DNA of 64,000 nt. Source: Fervidobacterium pennivorans (GTDB lineage: Bacteria; Thermotogota; Thermotogae; Thermotogales; Fervidobacteriaceae). The notes under the pieces were generated by a model, which worked only from the letters and a program-made list of their open reading frames with translations, had not been told where the DNA came from and searched no databases. Positions 53,081 to 62,625 of this stretch are shown one piece after another. The position numbers and the translations under genes were made by a program. Position 1 is the stretch's first letter, and each line of letters begins with the position of its first letter. Location: the NCBI RefSeq assembly GCF_001644665.1, contig NZ_CP011393.1, forward strand, positions 766,001-830,000, given 5' to 3'.

Positions 53081-53107
53081 AAAAGCCCTGGAAATCCCAG
53101 GGCTTTT
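53081..53107. terminator. Bidirectional terminator between tRNA-Ala and kamE
   Basis: An 11-bp stem AAAAGCCCTGG (53081-53091) / CCAGGGCTTTT (53097-53107), T-rich on both strands. It ends the tRNA on one side and the lysine operon on the other. Confidence 0.85.
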
Positions 53108-53124
53108 CTCTTTTCTTTTTGATT

Positions 53125-53928
53125 TCATTTCTTATTTCCGAACCTTCTAACCCACTCTTGCGCAATGAATGCGGCAACATCTTCGGCAAATGTTCCGGGG
53201 CCAAACCCGGCATCGAAACCAAGTTCTTTTGCAAGCTCGTGGGTAATTCTTGGCCCACCTACAATAGCTATGACTTTATCTCTGATTCCTTCCGCCTCAA
53301 GTAGTTCTATGAGGTGAGTAAGGTTCTTTATATGTATGTTTTTCTGTGTTACGGTTTGTGAAACAAGTAAAGCATCGGCTTTCACTTCTATAGCCTTCGC
53401 AACGAATTCTTCGTTTGGTACTTGACTTCCCATGTTGTATACTTCAAACATTCTGTATCTTTCAAGTCCGTAATGACCTGCAAAACCTTTCATGTTAAGG
53501 ATGGCATCGAGCCCAACTGTGTGTGCGTCTGTTCCTGTTGTTGCACCGACGACTACAAGCTTTCTTCCAATGTTTTTCTCAATAAACTCATCTATTTCTT
53601 CCATGGTCATTTTGTGAACCTCTACCTTTGGCACCTTAATAGCGGTGAAATCTACAGTGTGTACACAGTCACCATAACCTATGAAAAACGTGAACCCTGG
53701 TGTGAGTTGGTAATGGTAAACAATCATTGGGTTGTCTAATCCCATTTTTTTCATGAGTTGCTTTGCCGCTTCTACAGCTTCATCACCATCTGGAACGGGT
53801 AATGTAAAGCTGACTTGGACTTTACCATCGTTCATTGTATCTCCGTATGGTTTTATAGCTTTTAAATTCAATGTTTTATCGAAATCTTTCCTCTTAAGTG
53901 AGTAGAGTCCTCCACCCATCTTTTCCAC
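53125..53928 (-). CDS. kamE: Lysine 5,6-aminomutase beta subunit (B12-binding)
   Basis: A 267-residue subunit. The C-terminal half is the cobalamin-binding domain with VVVGATTGTDAHTVGLDAI (DxHxxG, ~130-150, His giving the lower axial ligand) and IVGGPRITHELAKELGFDAGFGPGT (~215-240). The N-terminal part (~1-100) forms the dimerisation/PLP-contacting region. With KamD it moves the epsilon-amino group of beta-lysine, giving 3,5-diaminohexanoate, using adenosylcobalamin and PLP. The start lies one base after the kamD stop, so the two are translationally coupled. It is the last gene of the operon. Confidence 0.92.
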   Translation of the reverse strand: MEKMGGGLYSLKRKDFDKTLNLKAIKPYGDTMNDGKVQVSFTLPVPDGDEAVEAAKQLMKKMGLDNPMIVYHYQLTPGFTFFIGYGDCVHTVDFTAIKVPKVEVHKMTMEEIDEFIEKNIGRKLVVVGATTGTDAHTVGLDAILNMKGFAGHYGLERYRMFEVYNMGSQVPNEEFVAKAIEVKADALLVSQTVTQKNIHIKNLTHLIELLEAEGIRDKVIAIVGGPRITHELAKELGFDAGFGPGTFAEDVAAFIAQEWVRRFGNKK

Positions 53929-53929
53929 C

Positions 53930-55501
53930 TCACAGGTCTAATTGTTTTTTGAGCATCTTTTCAACGAACGGGTTGTAGTAATGTTTTCCTTTTTCGAAAA
54001 CCCCGTCAAGCCCTTTTCCACCTTTTATCGAACGTTTTGTGTTAGCAAAGACACCTTTTTCGAGTGATTTGAATAAACCATCTTCTCTCATCTTTTCCAA
54101 CAATTCTATCGCTTGTTCGAGCACTTGCTGAGCCCTTCTTTGAATTATTCCACCGGGCTTGAAAATAACTTCATCGCCGATGTTACGCATGTTGTTGAAT
54201 ATGTACTTTGCTGTGTCGATAGCCACGTATCTGTCTGAAAGGAACGGTGTATGTATAGCTTCCGTCATCATTCCAAGTAGTTGGATGCCTTGTTTTGTCC
54301 AAATACCAACGACGTTAAACATGGCATCCTGGACAAGACCGCGGAAGATGTTGCCGGTCATGAATCTTGTTGGGGGCATGTATTTAAGAGGCGCTTTCGG
54401 GAAAAGCTCTCTTGATAACTGTGCTTGAGCTAATTCGTACAAAAATCCGTTTTCCAAAGATGGGTCCATCTCAAATGCATGTCCAAGTCCCATCTGCTCC
54501 TCGGGAATACCTGCAAGTAACGCGAGTTGTTCATTGATGAGTTGTGAGGAGATTACAGTGTAACCTTGTTCGTAGGCATCTGCGGTTGTTAGGTAGTTAT
54601 CTTCACCTGTGTTGATAATAATCCCAGCATACCCGAGTATGATTCTAGAAAAGTACTGGTCAATCATTGTTCTTATCATATTTATATCTCTAAATAGAAT
54701 ACCATACAGCGCATCGTTCAGCATTACATCAAGTCTCTCCAGTGCACCAAGTGCTGCAATTTCTGGCATACATAGACCTGAACTATAATTCGTTTGTCTG
54801 ATGTATCTTTTTACCTCTCTCGCCACTTCGTCAAGTGCTTTTCTCATTATCCTGAAATTTTCCTGTGTCGCGTATGTCCCACCGAATCCTTCTGTTGTTG
54901 CTCCGTAAGGCACGTAATCCAGCAAACTCTGAGCAGTTGACCTAATAACTGCAATGATATCTGCTCCCTGTCTTACCGCTGCCTGCGCTTGTACAACATC
55001 TTCGTATATGTTTCCAGTTGCGACGATAACGTATATGTACGGTTGTGGTGGGTCTCCCAGTTCTTCAAGCATCCTTTGTCGTTCAGCTTTTTTCTCGTCG
55101 ATAATTTTAATTGCCTTGTCAGCCAACTCATCTGTAACTCCTTTGATATCATCAATGTTGTGCATCGGTAATTTTGTGAGATCAAGTTTATCAGCAGCAA
55201 TGGCTTCGGCAATTTCTTGAGGTGTCATACCGCTCTCAAGTACAGCATTACCGATGTATAACGCAACACCATTTTCCAAAGCCCCTTTTTCTTTCAGATG
55301 GTCAACAACAACATTTGGTAGTGGCACGCCTTCCTCGCTAATTCCATCTATTCCAAAGAACCTACAAATGGTTCTTTCAACACTAACAGTCGAGTATTTT
55401 CGAACAAAATTAACAACATCAACAGCAATATCTTTTGCCAGTTGTCGGGCTTTTTCCACCCTTTTCGGATCTATCCCCAGTTTGCTTTCAAAATACTCCA
55501 T
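53930..55501 (-). CDS. kamD: Lysine 5,6-aminomutase alpha subunit
   Basis: A 523-residue catalytic TIM-barrel subunit, the partner of the next gene. The N-terminus (LGIDPKRVEKARQLAKDIAVDVV), the central YVIVATGNIYEDVVQAQAAVRQGADIIAVIRSTAQSLLDYVP (~154-196) and the C-terminal PGGIIQRRAQQVLEQAIELLEKM match KamD proteins. The ATG at 55501 follows GGGAGGGGAAAATCG. A MITE ends 26 bases upstream of the start, between the ribosome site and kamC; the ribosome site itself is intact. Expression now depends on transcription through the element. Confidence 0.93.
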   Translation of the reverse strand: MEYFESKLGIDPKRVEKARQLAKDIAVDVVNFVRKYSTVSVERTICRFFGIDGISEEGVPLPNVVVDHLKEKGALENGVALYIGNAVLESGMTPQEIAEAIAADKLDLTKLPMHNIDDIKGVTDELADKAIKIIDEKKAERQRMLEELGDPPQPYIYVIVATGNIYEDVVQAQAAVRQGADIIAVIRSTAQSLLDYVPYGATTEGFGGTYATQENFRIMRKALDEVAREVKRYIRQTNYSSGLCMPEIAALGALERLDVMLNDALYGILFRDINMIRTMIDQYFSRIILGYAGIIINTGEDNYLTTADAYEQGYTVISSQLINEQLALLAGIPEEQMGLGHAFEMDPSLENGFLYELAQAQLSRELFPKAPLKYMPPTRFMTGNIFRGLVQDAMFNVVGIWTKQGIQLLGMMTEAIHTPFLSDRYVAIDTAKYIFNNMRNIGDEVIFKPGGIIQRRAQQVLEQAIELLEKMREDGLFKSLEKGVFANTKRSIKGGKGLDGVFEKGKHYYNPFVEKMLKKQLDL

Positions 55502-55527
55502 CGATTTTCCCCTCCCTGCCAGTAATT

Positions 55528-55915
55528 GATAATGTTAACTAAAAGTATTGAAACTTTCCAAAAACCACATTATCCTTTAAAGAGGGGACACCCCCCAACC
55601 TACTTTCGACAAAGGAGGTATCCAGATATGAACAACTCAACACTCTCTTGTCCCAAATGCGGTTCCTCCAGCTTATACAAAAACGGTCACGACAAATACG
55701 GTAACCAACAATTCCTTTGCAAGCTCTGCCATCATTCTTTCAAACTTTCCCATTCTCACAAATGCAAAAACTTCTGTTTCCCTTATCCCAAATGCCCTTC
55801 TTGTGGTAGGTCTAAGGTCTTTGTGTAGTGAAGAATCTTTGGAAAACGCACAATGGTAATATCAATCACATTCTTTCACACTTACACTTTTTCATCACTA
55901 CAAGTTAACACTATC
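55528..55915 (+). mobile_element. 388-bp MITE inside the lysine operon, perfect 8-bp target duplication
   Basis: Same structure and same deletion junction as the copy at 8242 (GGTAGGTCTAAGG, then TTTGTGTAGTG). The ends GATAATGTTAACT and AGTTAACACTATC are intact. It is flanked by perfect CAGTAATT repeats (55520-55527 and 55916-55923). It is oriented against the operon. It contains no promoter that could be recognised with confidence. Confidence 0.92.
55628..55828 (+). CDS. MITE-encoded zinc-ribbon peptide
   Basis: A 66-residue frame identical in length to that at 8329, with the same AAAGGAGGTATCCAGAT ribosome site. It holds CPKCGSS / CKLCHHS and CPSCGRS. Ending in KVFV, it is a transposase N-terminus without the DDE core. 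It is antisense to the operon. Confidence 0.5.
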   Translation: MNNSTLSCPKCGSSSLYKNGHDKYGNQQFLCKLCHHSFKLSHSHKCKNFCFPYPKCPSCGRSKVFV

Positions 55916-55959
55916 CAGTAATTTCTAATGTATTCTAAGGCGCATATAATTGTCTTCTG

Positions 55960-57453
55960 TTATTTGTGCTCTTTGTGGTGTCTGTCTAAGAGTTTTAAAG
56001 CTTGAGATACTATATCCTTGCTCACGCCTAATAAATCCATCACTCTTATGGCTTCTTTTGGAACGGTTTTTCCATCATCGGGAATGAGTTGATAATCCAT
56101 CAATTCTTGTATATCATTTATATCATTGACCGATTGGATATTTTTCAGCGCATCTTCCTTTAACCCCTTTACTCTGAAACGCGTATGGCATTCAACATCG
56201 TCGAAATGAGTAACTATGACCACGAAGTTTTTTGTCTTTTCAAAACATTCTACAAGTGCGTTGACTATTGCCGTGCCTTCGTATGGATTTGTTGTTCTTG
56301 CTGGCTCGTCTATCAGTATGAGTGCAGAGGTATTCTGAGAATATCTGTAAGCGCTATCTATTAAAGTTATCTCTGAAGCGAACGAAGAAAGTCCACTCAA
56401 TGGACGCTGAAAATCTTCAGTTACAAGTGCTATGAGCTCCAAAAACGGAAGTTCCGCACGTTTTGCCGGTACAAAAAATCCCAAGAGTGCCATGTATTGG
56501 ATTAATGCAACAGTCCTTAAAACCACACTTTTACCTGACATATTGGCTCCAACAATCACAGTGACCCCGCGTTTAATCGTTACGTCAACAGGTTGATAGG
56601 TTTTGCCACGTTTCGCAAGCTCGTCTTTCAGTTGAGGGTTAAACATTCCAGTTATTTGTATGTTTTGAAGCTCATGGGCTTTACTATACAGAATTGGCTT
56701 TGAAAGTTCTAACTCTATTGCCAACTTAGCCTTCGCGAGGATGATATCGAGATATCTAATCTTTTGAATAGCTTCTTCTAGTAATGGTGCAAATTCCCAA
56801 AGTTTTTTAGATAGCCTTTCTAATACTTCGTTTTCTACACTTCTTTCCTGCTCTGTTAATTGAAGAACAACATCTTCAATACTTTCTGATTCTTTTAAAT
56901 TATCATCCTTTGCATTTTTCTTTTGTAATTGTAATATCTCTCTTTTCTTTTTCCTGATTTGAGAAAGACGTTCGTCGTAAACATCGTAAATGTAAAATGT
57001 GGGGAGTCTGAGATGTTCAGGGTCAAGAAGGTCTATTACTGCTTCCAAATCGGGTAACGAAACACGTTCATGGTTAGAAAACACCTGCTGGGTTTTATTT
57101 CTGATTTCCTGTGCAACAAGGACAAAATTCTTCAATTCAAATAGTTCAATCTCATCAAGGATTTCGTTGTTTGTTATTTTTTCTATCGTTCTCGAAACAT
57201 CAAGGATGCATTCTAAATCGTGTTCAACATCGGCAATTAGTTTATCTTCACGTTCAATCAAGCGCACAACAAACGCAGTGTCATCAAAGTGCTCAAGTAT
57301 ACGCTCATAATTCAACGGTTGAATGTGTTTAAAATATTTTTGTCCCATATGTGTTTTGGGATTAAGTCTGCTTTTAATATACTCAAACCCCGTTAGTCTT
57401 TCAAAATCTTCCCTTTTGGAAGGAATTGTTTTAAGTGACATCAGATAATTCAC
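55960..57453 (-). CDS. kamC: MutS-like ATPase, lysine 5,6-aminomutase reactivase subunit
   Basis: A 497-residue protein with a MutS-type P-loop ATPase at the C-terminal half: VIVGANMSGKSVVLRTV (~310-326, Walker A) and ALILIDEPARTTNPYEG (~380-396, Walker B with the MutS-like D-E-x-R-T-T). The N-terminal half is helical with a coiled coil (QIRKKKREILQLQKK). It has no mismatch-recognition domain. MutS-like genes in lysine-fermentation clusters are named KamC and are thought to reactivate the B12-dependent mutase by exchanging damaged cofactor. It lies 13 bases after kamB. Confidence 0.85.
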   Translation of the reverse strand: MNYLMSLKTIPSKREDFERLTGFEYIKSRLNPKTHMGQKYFKHIQPLNYERILEHFDDTAFVVRLIEREDKLIADVEHDLECILDVSRTIEKITNNEILDEIELFELKNFVLVAQEIRNKTQQVFSNHERVSLPDLEAVIDLLDPEHLRLPTFYIYDVYDERLSQIRKKKREILQLQKKNAKDDNLKESESIEDVVLQLTEQERSVENEVLERLSKKLWEFAPLLEEAIQKIRYLDIILAKAKLAIELELSKPILYSKAHELQNIQITGMFNPQLKDELAKRGKTYQPVDVTIKRGVTVIVGANMSGKSVVLRTVALIQYMALLGFFVPAKRAELPFLELIALVTEDFQRPLSGLSSFASEITLIDSAYRYSQNTSALILIDEPARTTNPYEGTAIVNALVECFEKTKNFVVIVTHFDDVECHTRFRVKGLKEDALKNIQSVNDINDIQELMDYQLIPDDGKTVPKEAIRVMDLLGVSKDIVSQALKLLDRHHKEHK

Positions 57454-57466
57454 CCACTTCGACTGG

Positions 57467-58522
57467 TCAAATATTCTTAACCGTTTCTAATTTCACATCG
57501 ATTACCGGAACATCAACGTGCTTCTTAAGCTCTTCGATAATTTCAGGTGAATTCAATACATACCCTACCGGTGAAAATGGGTTAACTGTTATACCTATTA
57601 TACTTGCACGTTTCAATACTCTTATTGTCGGCTTGTACTTTATATAGTTTTCATACGAAACAAAAATCTTTGTGAAATCCCTAACTATAATTTCGTTAAC
57701 ACTCTTGGTGCTTACAAATCTTAAGACGTTATCAGTAAGTGCCCCAGGAATGTATATCTTTTTAACACCCTCATCTAAACTCGTTTCAAAGACTTTACTA
57801 AGCTGGAGTGCTGATTCTATACCCAAATCTTTCCAGTTACCGCTTTGGAATATATGAACGGTAGTAGCCAAAACCAATTTTTCTTTGTCTTCCATGCTTA
57901 CTTCAGGTAACTGACAGAGTGAGTAAATGTATCGGGTATGCTTTACTATCTCCCTTTTATCCAAAGAATAGGCCGCTCCAGTTGCAAGAACTATCCCATC
58001 AGCGATAAATGGTGTTGCCTGACTAAAACGAGAGAGAGCGCCATCAATGATAACAATGTCTGAGTATTCTTTCAATAGCCTTACAGTTTCTTCCATCCAT
58101 GCAGCTGTCGGTGGTCCTGAGAGCACGACTTTTCCAGGTTCTAATGCTTTTGCAATGATGACACGTCCTGTTGGTGTATGTTGATGTGAAACATGGATGA
58201 TTTCTGAAAGCACTGTCCTTTTTTTGAAAAATAGCTCGGTTGTTGTGTAGACGAAACCATAATCCACATATACAGATGGTTTAAATGTGCCAAAAACTAA
58301 GTCCTTCTCCTCTCCATCTGTACCTATCGATGTTAGCGCTAATCTCTTCTGAGGGCTTACATGCTTCACAATAAAGTTCAGCGTTTCTGTTTTGCCTGTG
58401 TTTTTTTCAAGCCCAATGATAGCGATGACTTTCCTTTTTAGGATTTCGTTAATTAGCTTTTCAAAATCATTTTCGTGTTCTTCTACTCTTTCTATCCCAA
58501 ACATATCATCACATATCATCAT
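57467..58522 (-). CDS. kamB: P-loop protein, lysine 5,6-aminomutase reactivase subunit
   Basis: A 351-residue protein with an N-terminal P-loop (AIIGLEKNTGKTETLNFI, ~33-50) and IVIIDGALSRF (~155-165), and no other known domain. Its position between the hydratase and kamC, in the order found in other lysine-fermentation clusters, points to KamB. Its start codon overlaps the stop of the preceding gene (TAATG), so it is translationally coupled. The role as partner of the MutS-like KamC is taken from the naming of the family. Confidence 0.8.
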   Translation of the reverse strand: MMICDDMFGIERVEEHENDFEKLINEILKRKVIAIIGLEKNTGKTETLNFIVKHVSPQKRLALTSIGTDGEEKDLVFGTFKPSVYVDYGFVYTTTELFFKKRTVLSEIIHVSHQHTPTGRVIIAKALEPGKVVLSGPPTAAWMEETVRLLKEYSDIVIIDGALSRFSQATPFIADGIVLATGAAYSLDKREIVKHTRYIYSLCQLPEVSMEDKEKLVLATTVHIFQSGNWKDLGIESALQLSKVFETSLDEGVKKIYIPGALTDNVLRFVSTKSVNEIIVRDFTKIFVSYENYIKYKPTIRVLKRASIIGITVNPFSPVGYVLNSPEIIEELKKHVDVPVIDVKLETVKNI

Positions 58523-58923
58523 TAAATCTTTACCAGAGCCTCACCTTCGATAGCATTTTCACCATTTTCTTTTACAACATAGGTTTCCAATAGCACCCTT
58601 CGTTTTTCTCTATCAACTTCTTTGACTATCAACTTTACAGTGACTTCTTCTCCAATATAGACAGGTCTCCTAAACTTGGCATTTTGCATCAAGTAAATTG
58701 TCCCTGCGCCTGGAAATTCCATGCCGAGTACAGATGAGATAATTCCAAGTGAGAGAATACCGTGCGCTATTCTCCCACCGAAGATGGTATTCTTGGCGTA
58801 TTCTTCGTCAAGGTGCACAGGGTTTTTATCACCGGTAGCTTCCGCAAAGAGTTTAACCATTTCATCTGTTACAATCCTTTTCACCTCGTAAACCTGACCA
58901 ATGTAAATATCATCAATGTTCAT
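58522..58923 (-). CDS. MaoC-like (R)-specific enoyl-CoA hydratase
   Basis: A 133-residue hot-dog-fold hydratase. The motif LFAEATGDKNPVHLDEEYAKNTIFGGRIAHGIL (~24-56) has the catalytic Asp and His of the MaoC/PhaJ class. It could hydrate crotonyl-CoA or the reverse, linking the lysine pathway to butyrate or to 3-hydroxybutyryl-CoA. The frame is open to 58977, but ATG 58923 with GGAGGAACAGAGA is the natural start. It overlaps the end of kamA by 11 bases and kamB starts in its stop codon. Confidence 0.85.
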   Translation of the reverse strand: MNIDDIYIGQVYEVKRIVTDEMVKLFAEATGDKNPVHLDEEYAKNTIFGGRIAHGILSLGIISSVLGMEFPGAGTIYLMQNAKFRRPVYIGEEVTVKLIVKEVDREKRRVLLETYVVKENGENAIEGEALVKI

Positions 58924-60196
58924 TCTCTGTTCCTCCTTTTTTCTCTTTCCATTCCTTAATTCTTTCATGTCTTTCAAGATGTGCCGGTTCGATACTTATC
59001 TTTTTGTCTGTAAATAGACTTGCAACACCTGAGAATTTGTACTTTGCCCTGTATTCTGAGTCATCAACGTCACTAGTGGTATCTTCAGGTTCGTGGTAAG
59101 CAACGATGACACCTTCGTAGTTTCTCAATATGACCGTATGGTCGGACATGGATATGACGTAGTTTGGCATGACTCTTATCTTTCCACCACCCGCTGGTGC
59201 ATCAACAACAAAGGAAGGAACACAAAAGCCGGATGTGTGACCTATGAGCGCTTCCATTATTTCTAAACCTTTCTTTATTGAGGTTCTGAAATGTGTTAAT
59301 CCCATAGATAAGTCACATTGGTAAATATAGTATGGCCTGACCCTTATTTTTACAAGCTGGTGGACCAGTTCCATCATGATGTATGGACTGTCATTAATGC
59401 CTCTCAAAAGCACAGTCTGGTTACCTAACGGTATACCTGCATCAGCTAACATCTCACATGCCCTTGATGATTCAGGTGTTATTTCTTTCGGATGGTTGAA
59501 GTGTGTATTTAACCAAATTGGATGATATTTTTTAAGCATGTTGGTTAGTTCCGGGGTCACGATTTGTGGTAAAACGACCGGTGCTCTTGTCCCTATCCTT
59601 ATAACTTCAACATGTTTGATTTTTCTGAGTTCTTTAAGAATGTATTCGAGCATTTCTACTCCAACCAGTAGGGCATCTCCACCGGACAAAAGCACATCTC
59701 TTACCTGAGGTGTTTCCCTAATGTACTCAATCATGGCATCGATTTCCTGCTTTGTTCTTGCTCGGTCGTGTTGACCTGCGAATCTTCGACGTGTACAGTG
59801 TCTACAGTACATTGAGCACATATCGGTAATAAGCATCAAAACTCTGTCAGGATACCTGTGAGTAAGACCAGGCACAGGTGAGTCCTCATCCTCGTGGAGC
59901 GGGTCTGTCATATCCCATGGGGATACGTAAAGTTCTTTTGCAGTTGGAACAGCTTGACGTCTTATTGGACATTTTGGATTATCTGGGTCCATTAAACTCG
60001 CGTAATAGGGTGTTATCGCCATTCTCAGAGTTTTCAAAGCGTTCCTTACACCTTCTTCTTCCTCGGGTGTAAGGTTTATAACTTGCTTTAGTGTATCGAC
60101 GTCCATTATCCTGTTTCTTAGCTGCCACTTCCAATCATTCCATTCTTCTTCCGTAACGTTTTTCCAAAGTGGAATTTCTTTAAAATACCTTGCCAT
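58913..60196 (-). CDS. kamA: Lysine 2,3-aminomutase
   Basis: A 427-residue radical-SAM, PLP-dependent enzyme that converts L-lysine to beta-lysine. The cluster motif CSMYCRHCTRRRFAG (CxxxCxxC, ~121-135) binds the [4Fe-4S] centre. DVLLSGGDALL (~163-173) and VVDAPAGGGKIRVMPNYV (~320-337, the latter with the PLP-binding Lys) are as in KamA. The frame is open to 60238, but ATG 60196 with GGGAGGTATCCTAAAG is preferred and matches known KamA N-termini (MARYFKEIPLW). Confidence 0.95.
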   Translation of the reverse strand: MARYFKEIPLWKNVTEEEWNDWKWQLRNRIMDVDTLKQVINLTPEEEEGVRNALKTLRMAITPYYASLMDPDNPKCPIRRQAVPTAKELYVSPWDMTDPLHEDEDSPVPGLTHRYPDRVLMLITDMCSMYCRHCTRRRFAGQHDRARTKQEIDAMIEYIRETPQVRDVLLSGGDALLVGVEMLEYILKELRKIKHVEVIRIGTRAPVVLPQIVTPELTNMLKKYHPIWLNTHFNHPKEITPESSRACEMLADAGIPLGNQTVLLRGINDSPYIMMELVHQLVKIRVRPYYIYQCDLSMGLTHFRTSIKKGLEIMEALIGHTSGFCVPSFVVDAPAGGGKIRVMPNYVISMSDHTVILRNYEGVIVAYHEPEDTTSDVDDSEYRAKYKFSGVASLFTDKKISIEPAHLERHERIKEWKEKKGGTENEH

Positions 60197-60218
60197 CTTT
60201 AGGATACCTCCCGTCATA

Positions 60219-61256
60219 TTAGACATACAATTTCTCAAACAGTTCTCTTATCTTCTTTGATTCCCTGAGTATATTCAACGCCACTTCTGCATGACCTTTT
60301 GTGTAACCATTTCCTATTATCATCGTCACATCTTTTCCTACACCTTCAGCACCGAGTGCAGCTCTTGTGAAAGATGTTGCCATACTGAAGAAGTAAACAA
60401 TACCTTCGTCCTTTGTGATAAGAATTGAGGACATCTCGGTAGCTGGTACGTTAACGTTGTTAATTACCACATCACAGTATTGCCCACCAGTAACTTCCAT
60501 GACTTTCTGATAAACTTCAACTGGCTTCGTGGCATCCGCTATGATAACATGGTGCGCAAGACCGAGCTCTTCTACCCTTTTTGCATTTTCTGGTGAGTAT
60601 TCAACAACTATAACTTTCCCTTCTTCACCAACAGCTTTCATCGCTTCATATGCGCAAAGTACACCTGATTTTCCTCCACCACCGATAATACAAACTGTCA
60701 TTCCTGGTTTGACCAACTTACGTGTTTGGGCTGGAGCACCTGCTACGTCTAAAACTGCTAACGCGAGTTTTTCTGGAATATCATCAGGCAACTTAGCGTA
60801 TATACCACTTTCAAACAGGATCGCTTTACCTTCTATATCCACTTGGTCGGTATCAACATTTACATTAAGTATCTTATCTATCCTCAAAGGGGTAAGCGAT
60901 AAGGAAACGAGTGTCGCTATCTTGTCTCCAATCTTTAGGTCTGTTGGAAAGTCTGGACCTATTTCTTCAACAACACCTATCAACATACCACCTGAACCCG
61001 TCACTGGATTCTGCAATTTTCCACGTTCGGCAACGATTTTTAATATAGTATCCTTGATACACTCTACATTCCCATGGCATGATTCTTTAATCTGCGTGAA
61101 ACTGGCAGAATCTACGTTTAGGGTTTTGACATCTATCAGTAATTCGTTGGTGTAGATTTCCATAGTGTTATCAATTTTTGTTGCTGCCTGAGGAAGAGTC
61201 CCTTTTGGTTCAATAACCCTGTGCGTTCCAAATGGACATCCTTTAATGTTTTTCAT
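60219..61256 (-). CDS. kdd: 3,5-diaminohexanoate dehydrogenase
   Basis: A 345-residue NAD(P)-dependent dehydrogenase with Kdd features: the N-terminus GCPFGTHRVIEPKGTLPQAA, a Rossmann loop VCIIGGGGKSGVLCAYEA (~171-188) and VVINNVNVPATEMSSIL. It oxidises 3,5-diaminohexanoate to 3-keto-5-aminohexanoate with release of ammonia. ATG 61256 follows CAGGAGGTATCGGT. It lies 22 bases upstream of kamA and 27 bases after kce. Confidence 0.92.
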   Translation of the reverse strand: MKNIKGCPFGTHRVIEPKGTLPQAATKIDNTMEIYTNELLIDVKTLNVDSASFTQIKESCHGNVECIKDTILKIVAERGKLQNPVTGSGGMLIGVVEEIGPDFPTDLKIGDKIATLVSLSLTPLRIDKILNVNVDTDQVDIEGKAILFESGIYAKLPDDIPEKLALAVLDVAGAPAQTRKLVKPGMTVCIIGGGGKSGVLCAYEAMKAVGEEGKVIVVEYSPENAKRVEELGLAHHVIIADATKPVEVYQKVMEVTGGQYCDVVINNVNVPATEMSSILITKDEGIVYFFSMATSFTRAALGAEGVGKDVTMIIGNGYTKGHAEVALNILRESKKIRELFEKLYV

Positions 61257-61283
61257 ACCGATACCTCCTGAAAATCTATTCGG

Positions 61284-62102
61284 TTATTGTTTCTTAATAC
61301 CCAATATTCTTCTTGCTTCATCAGGTGTGGCAATTTCCCTATCAACTTCTCTCGCTATCCTCACTATCCTTTCAACAAGCTGTGCATTACTTTTTGCAAG
61401 TTCACCTTTTCTGTAATAAATGTTGTCCTCAAAACCTACTCTTACATGTCCACCCATAACTATTGCATGGACAGCTAGTGGAAGTTCGTACCTACCAATT
61501 CCCGCCACCGACCATGTGCAACCCTCCGGTATTTTTTTGACTAGAAACAACAAATCTTCAATAGTTCCGGTCATTGCACCAGGAACACCCAAAACGAAAT
61601 CAAAATGCAGTGGTAGTTCCAACAAGCCTTTTTTAACAAGCCTTAAAGCGTTTTCTATCATACCTGGTTCGAATATTTCTATCTCTGGTTTGATGCCTTT
61701 TTCTTTCATAGTCTTGGCAAGTAATTCCATGAATGCTGGGGAGTTCATGAATACATCGTTTCCAAAGTTGCAAGAACCAGCAGAAAGCGTAGCCATTTCT
61801 GGCATAGCATCTAAACATTGGATTCGCTCTTCAGGTGTGTGCCATACAGCTCCACCCGTTGAAAACTGTATGATTATGTCACATTTTTCTTGGATTTTTC
61901 GTTTAATCTCAGCGTAGACTTCTTTTGATTGAGTAGGAGTTCCATCCGGTAATCTCGCGTGTATATGTGCAATAGATGCCCCGGCTTGCCAGCATCTGTA
62001 AACTTCTTCTGCAATTTCGTCTGGCGTTATCGGCAGGTTAGGTTGTTGTTCTTTCGTCACTTCAGCTCCAGTAACTGCAACTGTAATAATTAACTTTTCC
62101 AC
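61284..62102 (-). CDS. kce: 3-keto-5-aminohexanoate cleavage enzyme
   Basis: A 272-residue BKACE-family (DUF849) enzyme. The metal-binding HIHAR (~46-50) and the second-site HVRVGFEDNIYY (~225-236) are typical, as is FSTGGAVWHTPEER. With acetyl-CoA it cleaves 3-keto-5-aminohexanoate to acetoacetate and 3-aminobutyryl-CoA. GTG 62102 is preceded by CGAGGTGAAAGCC. The position between kal and kdd is as in other kam clusters. Confidence 0.92.
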   Translation of the reverse strand: MEKLIITVAVTGAEVTKEQQPNLPITPDEIAEEVYRCWQAGASIAHIHARLPDGTPTQSKEVYAEIKRKIQEKCDIIIQFSTGGAVWHTPEERIQCLDAMPEMATLSAGSCNFGNDVFMNSPAFMELLAKTMKEKGIKPEIEIFEPGMIENALRLVKKGLLELPLHFDFVLGVPGAMTGTIEDLLFLVKKIPEGCTWSVAGIGRYELPLAVHAIVMGGHVRVGFEDNIYYRKGELAKSNAQLVERIVRIAREVDREIATPDEARRILGIKKQ

Positions 62103-62177
62103 AGGCTTTCACCTCGCATGTTAACTGATTAACTGATTGACTAAATTGAGGAGGTTTTGTTCTTGTTTGCTTTCTCA

Positions 62178-62612
62178 TCATTCATCATGTTTAAATCTCT
62201 GTTTATCTTTTGGAACAACACAAGTTCCGCTTGCTTTACAAACAAGAATCGGTTCATCCAAAACCTCAGCCGCACTATCGTTTATATCTGGTCTCGAACG
62301 AATGACTTTGTAAGCTTCAAACTTCATCTTTCTTGAAGTGCGACCGACCTCCACAATTTCCCCGTAGGCTTCGATATAGTCACCGGCAAAGACAGGTGCG
62401 AGAAACTCTATACTGTCATACGCTCTAAAAAGTCCTTCATCTCCATCGTATCTGATTAAGAGTTCAGTGGCTACATCTCCAAAAAGTTGCAAAATTCTAG
62501 CACCGTCAACTAAGTTTCCTCCATAGTGTGCATCCGCTTGGCTCATACGAACTCTAATCATTGCTTTCGGCAACTGTGAGTTTTTTGCATTTTCCATTTT
62601 CTCATCCTCCAC
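62178..62612 (-). CDS. kal: 3-aminobutyryl-CoA ammonia-lyase
   Basis: A 144-residue hot-dog-fold lyase. The segment [43 protein letters not shown] (~20-62) is typical of Kal. It removes ammonia from 3-aminobutyryl-CoA to give crotonyl-CoA. It lies 13 bases downstream of the CoA-transferase B gene and 75 bases before kce. Confidence 0.9.
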   Translation of the reverse strand: MEDEKMENAKNSQLPKAMIRVRMSQADAHYGGNLVDGARILQLFGDVATELLIRYDGDEGLFRAYDSIEFLAPVFAGDYIEAYGEIVEVGRTSRKMKFEAYKVIRSRPDINDSAAEVLDEPILVCKASGTCVVPKDKQRFKHDE

Positions 62613-62625
62613 AGCAAATCTTTGA

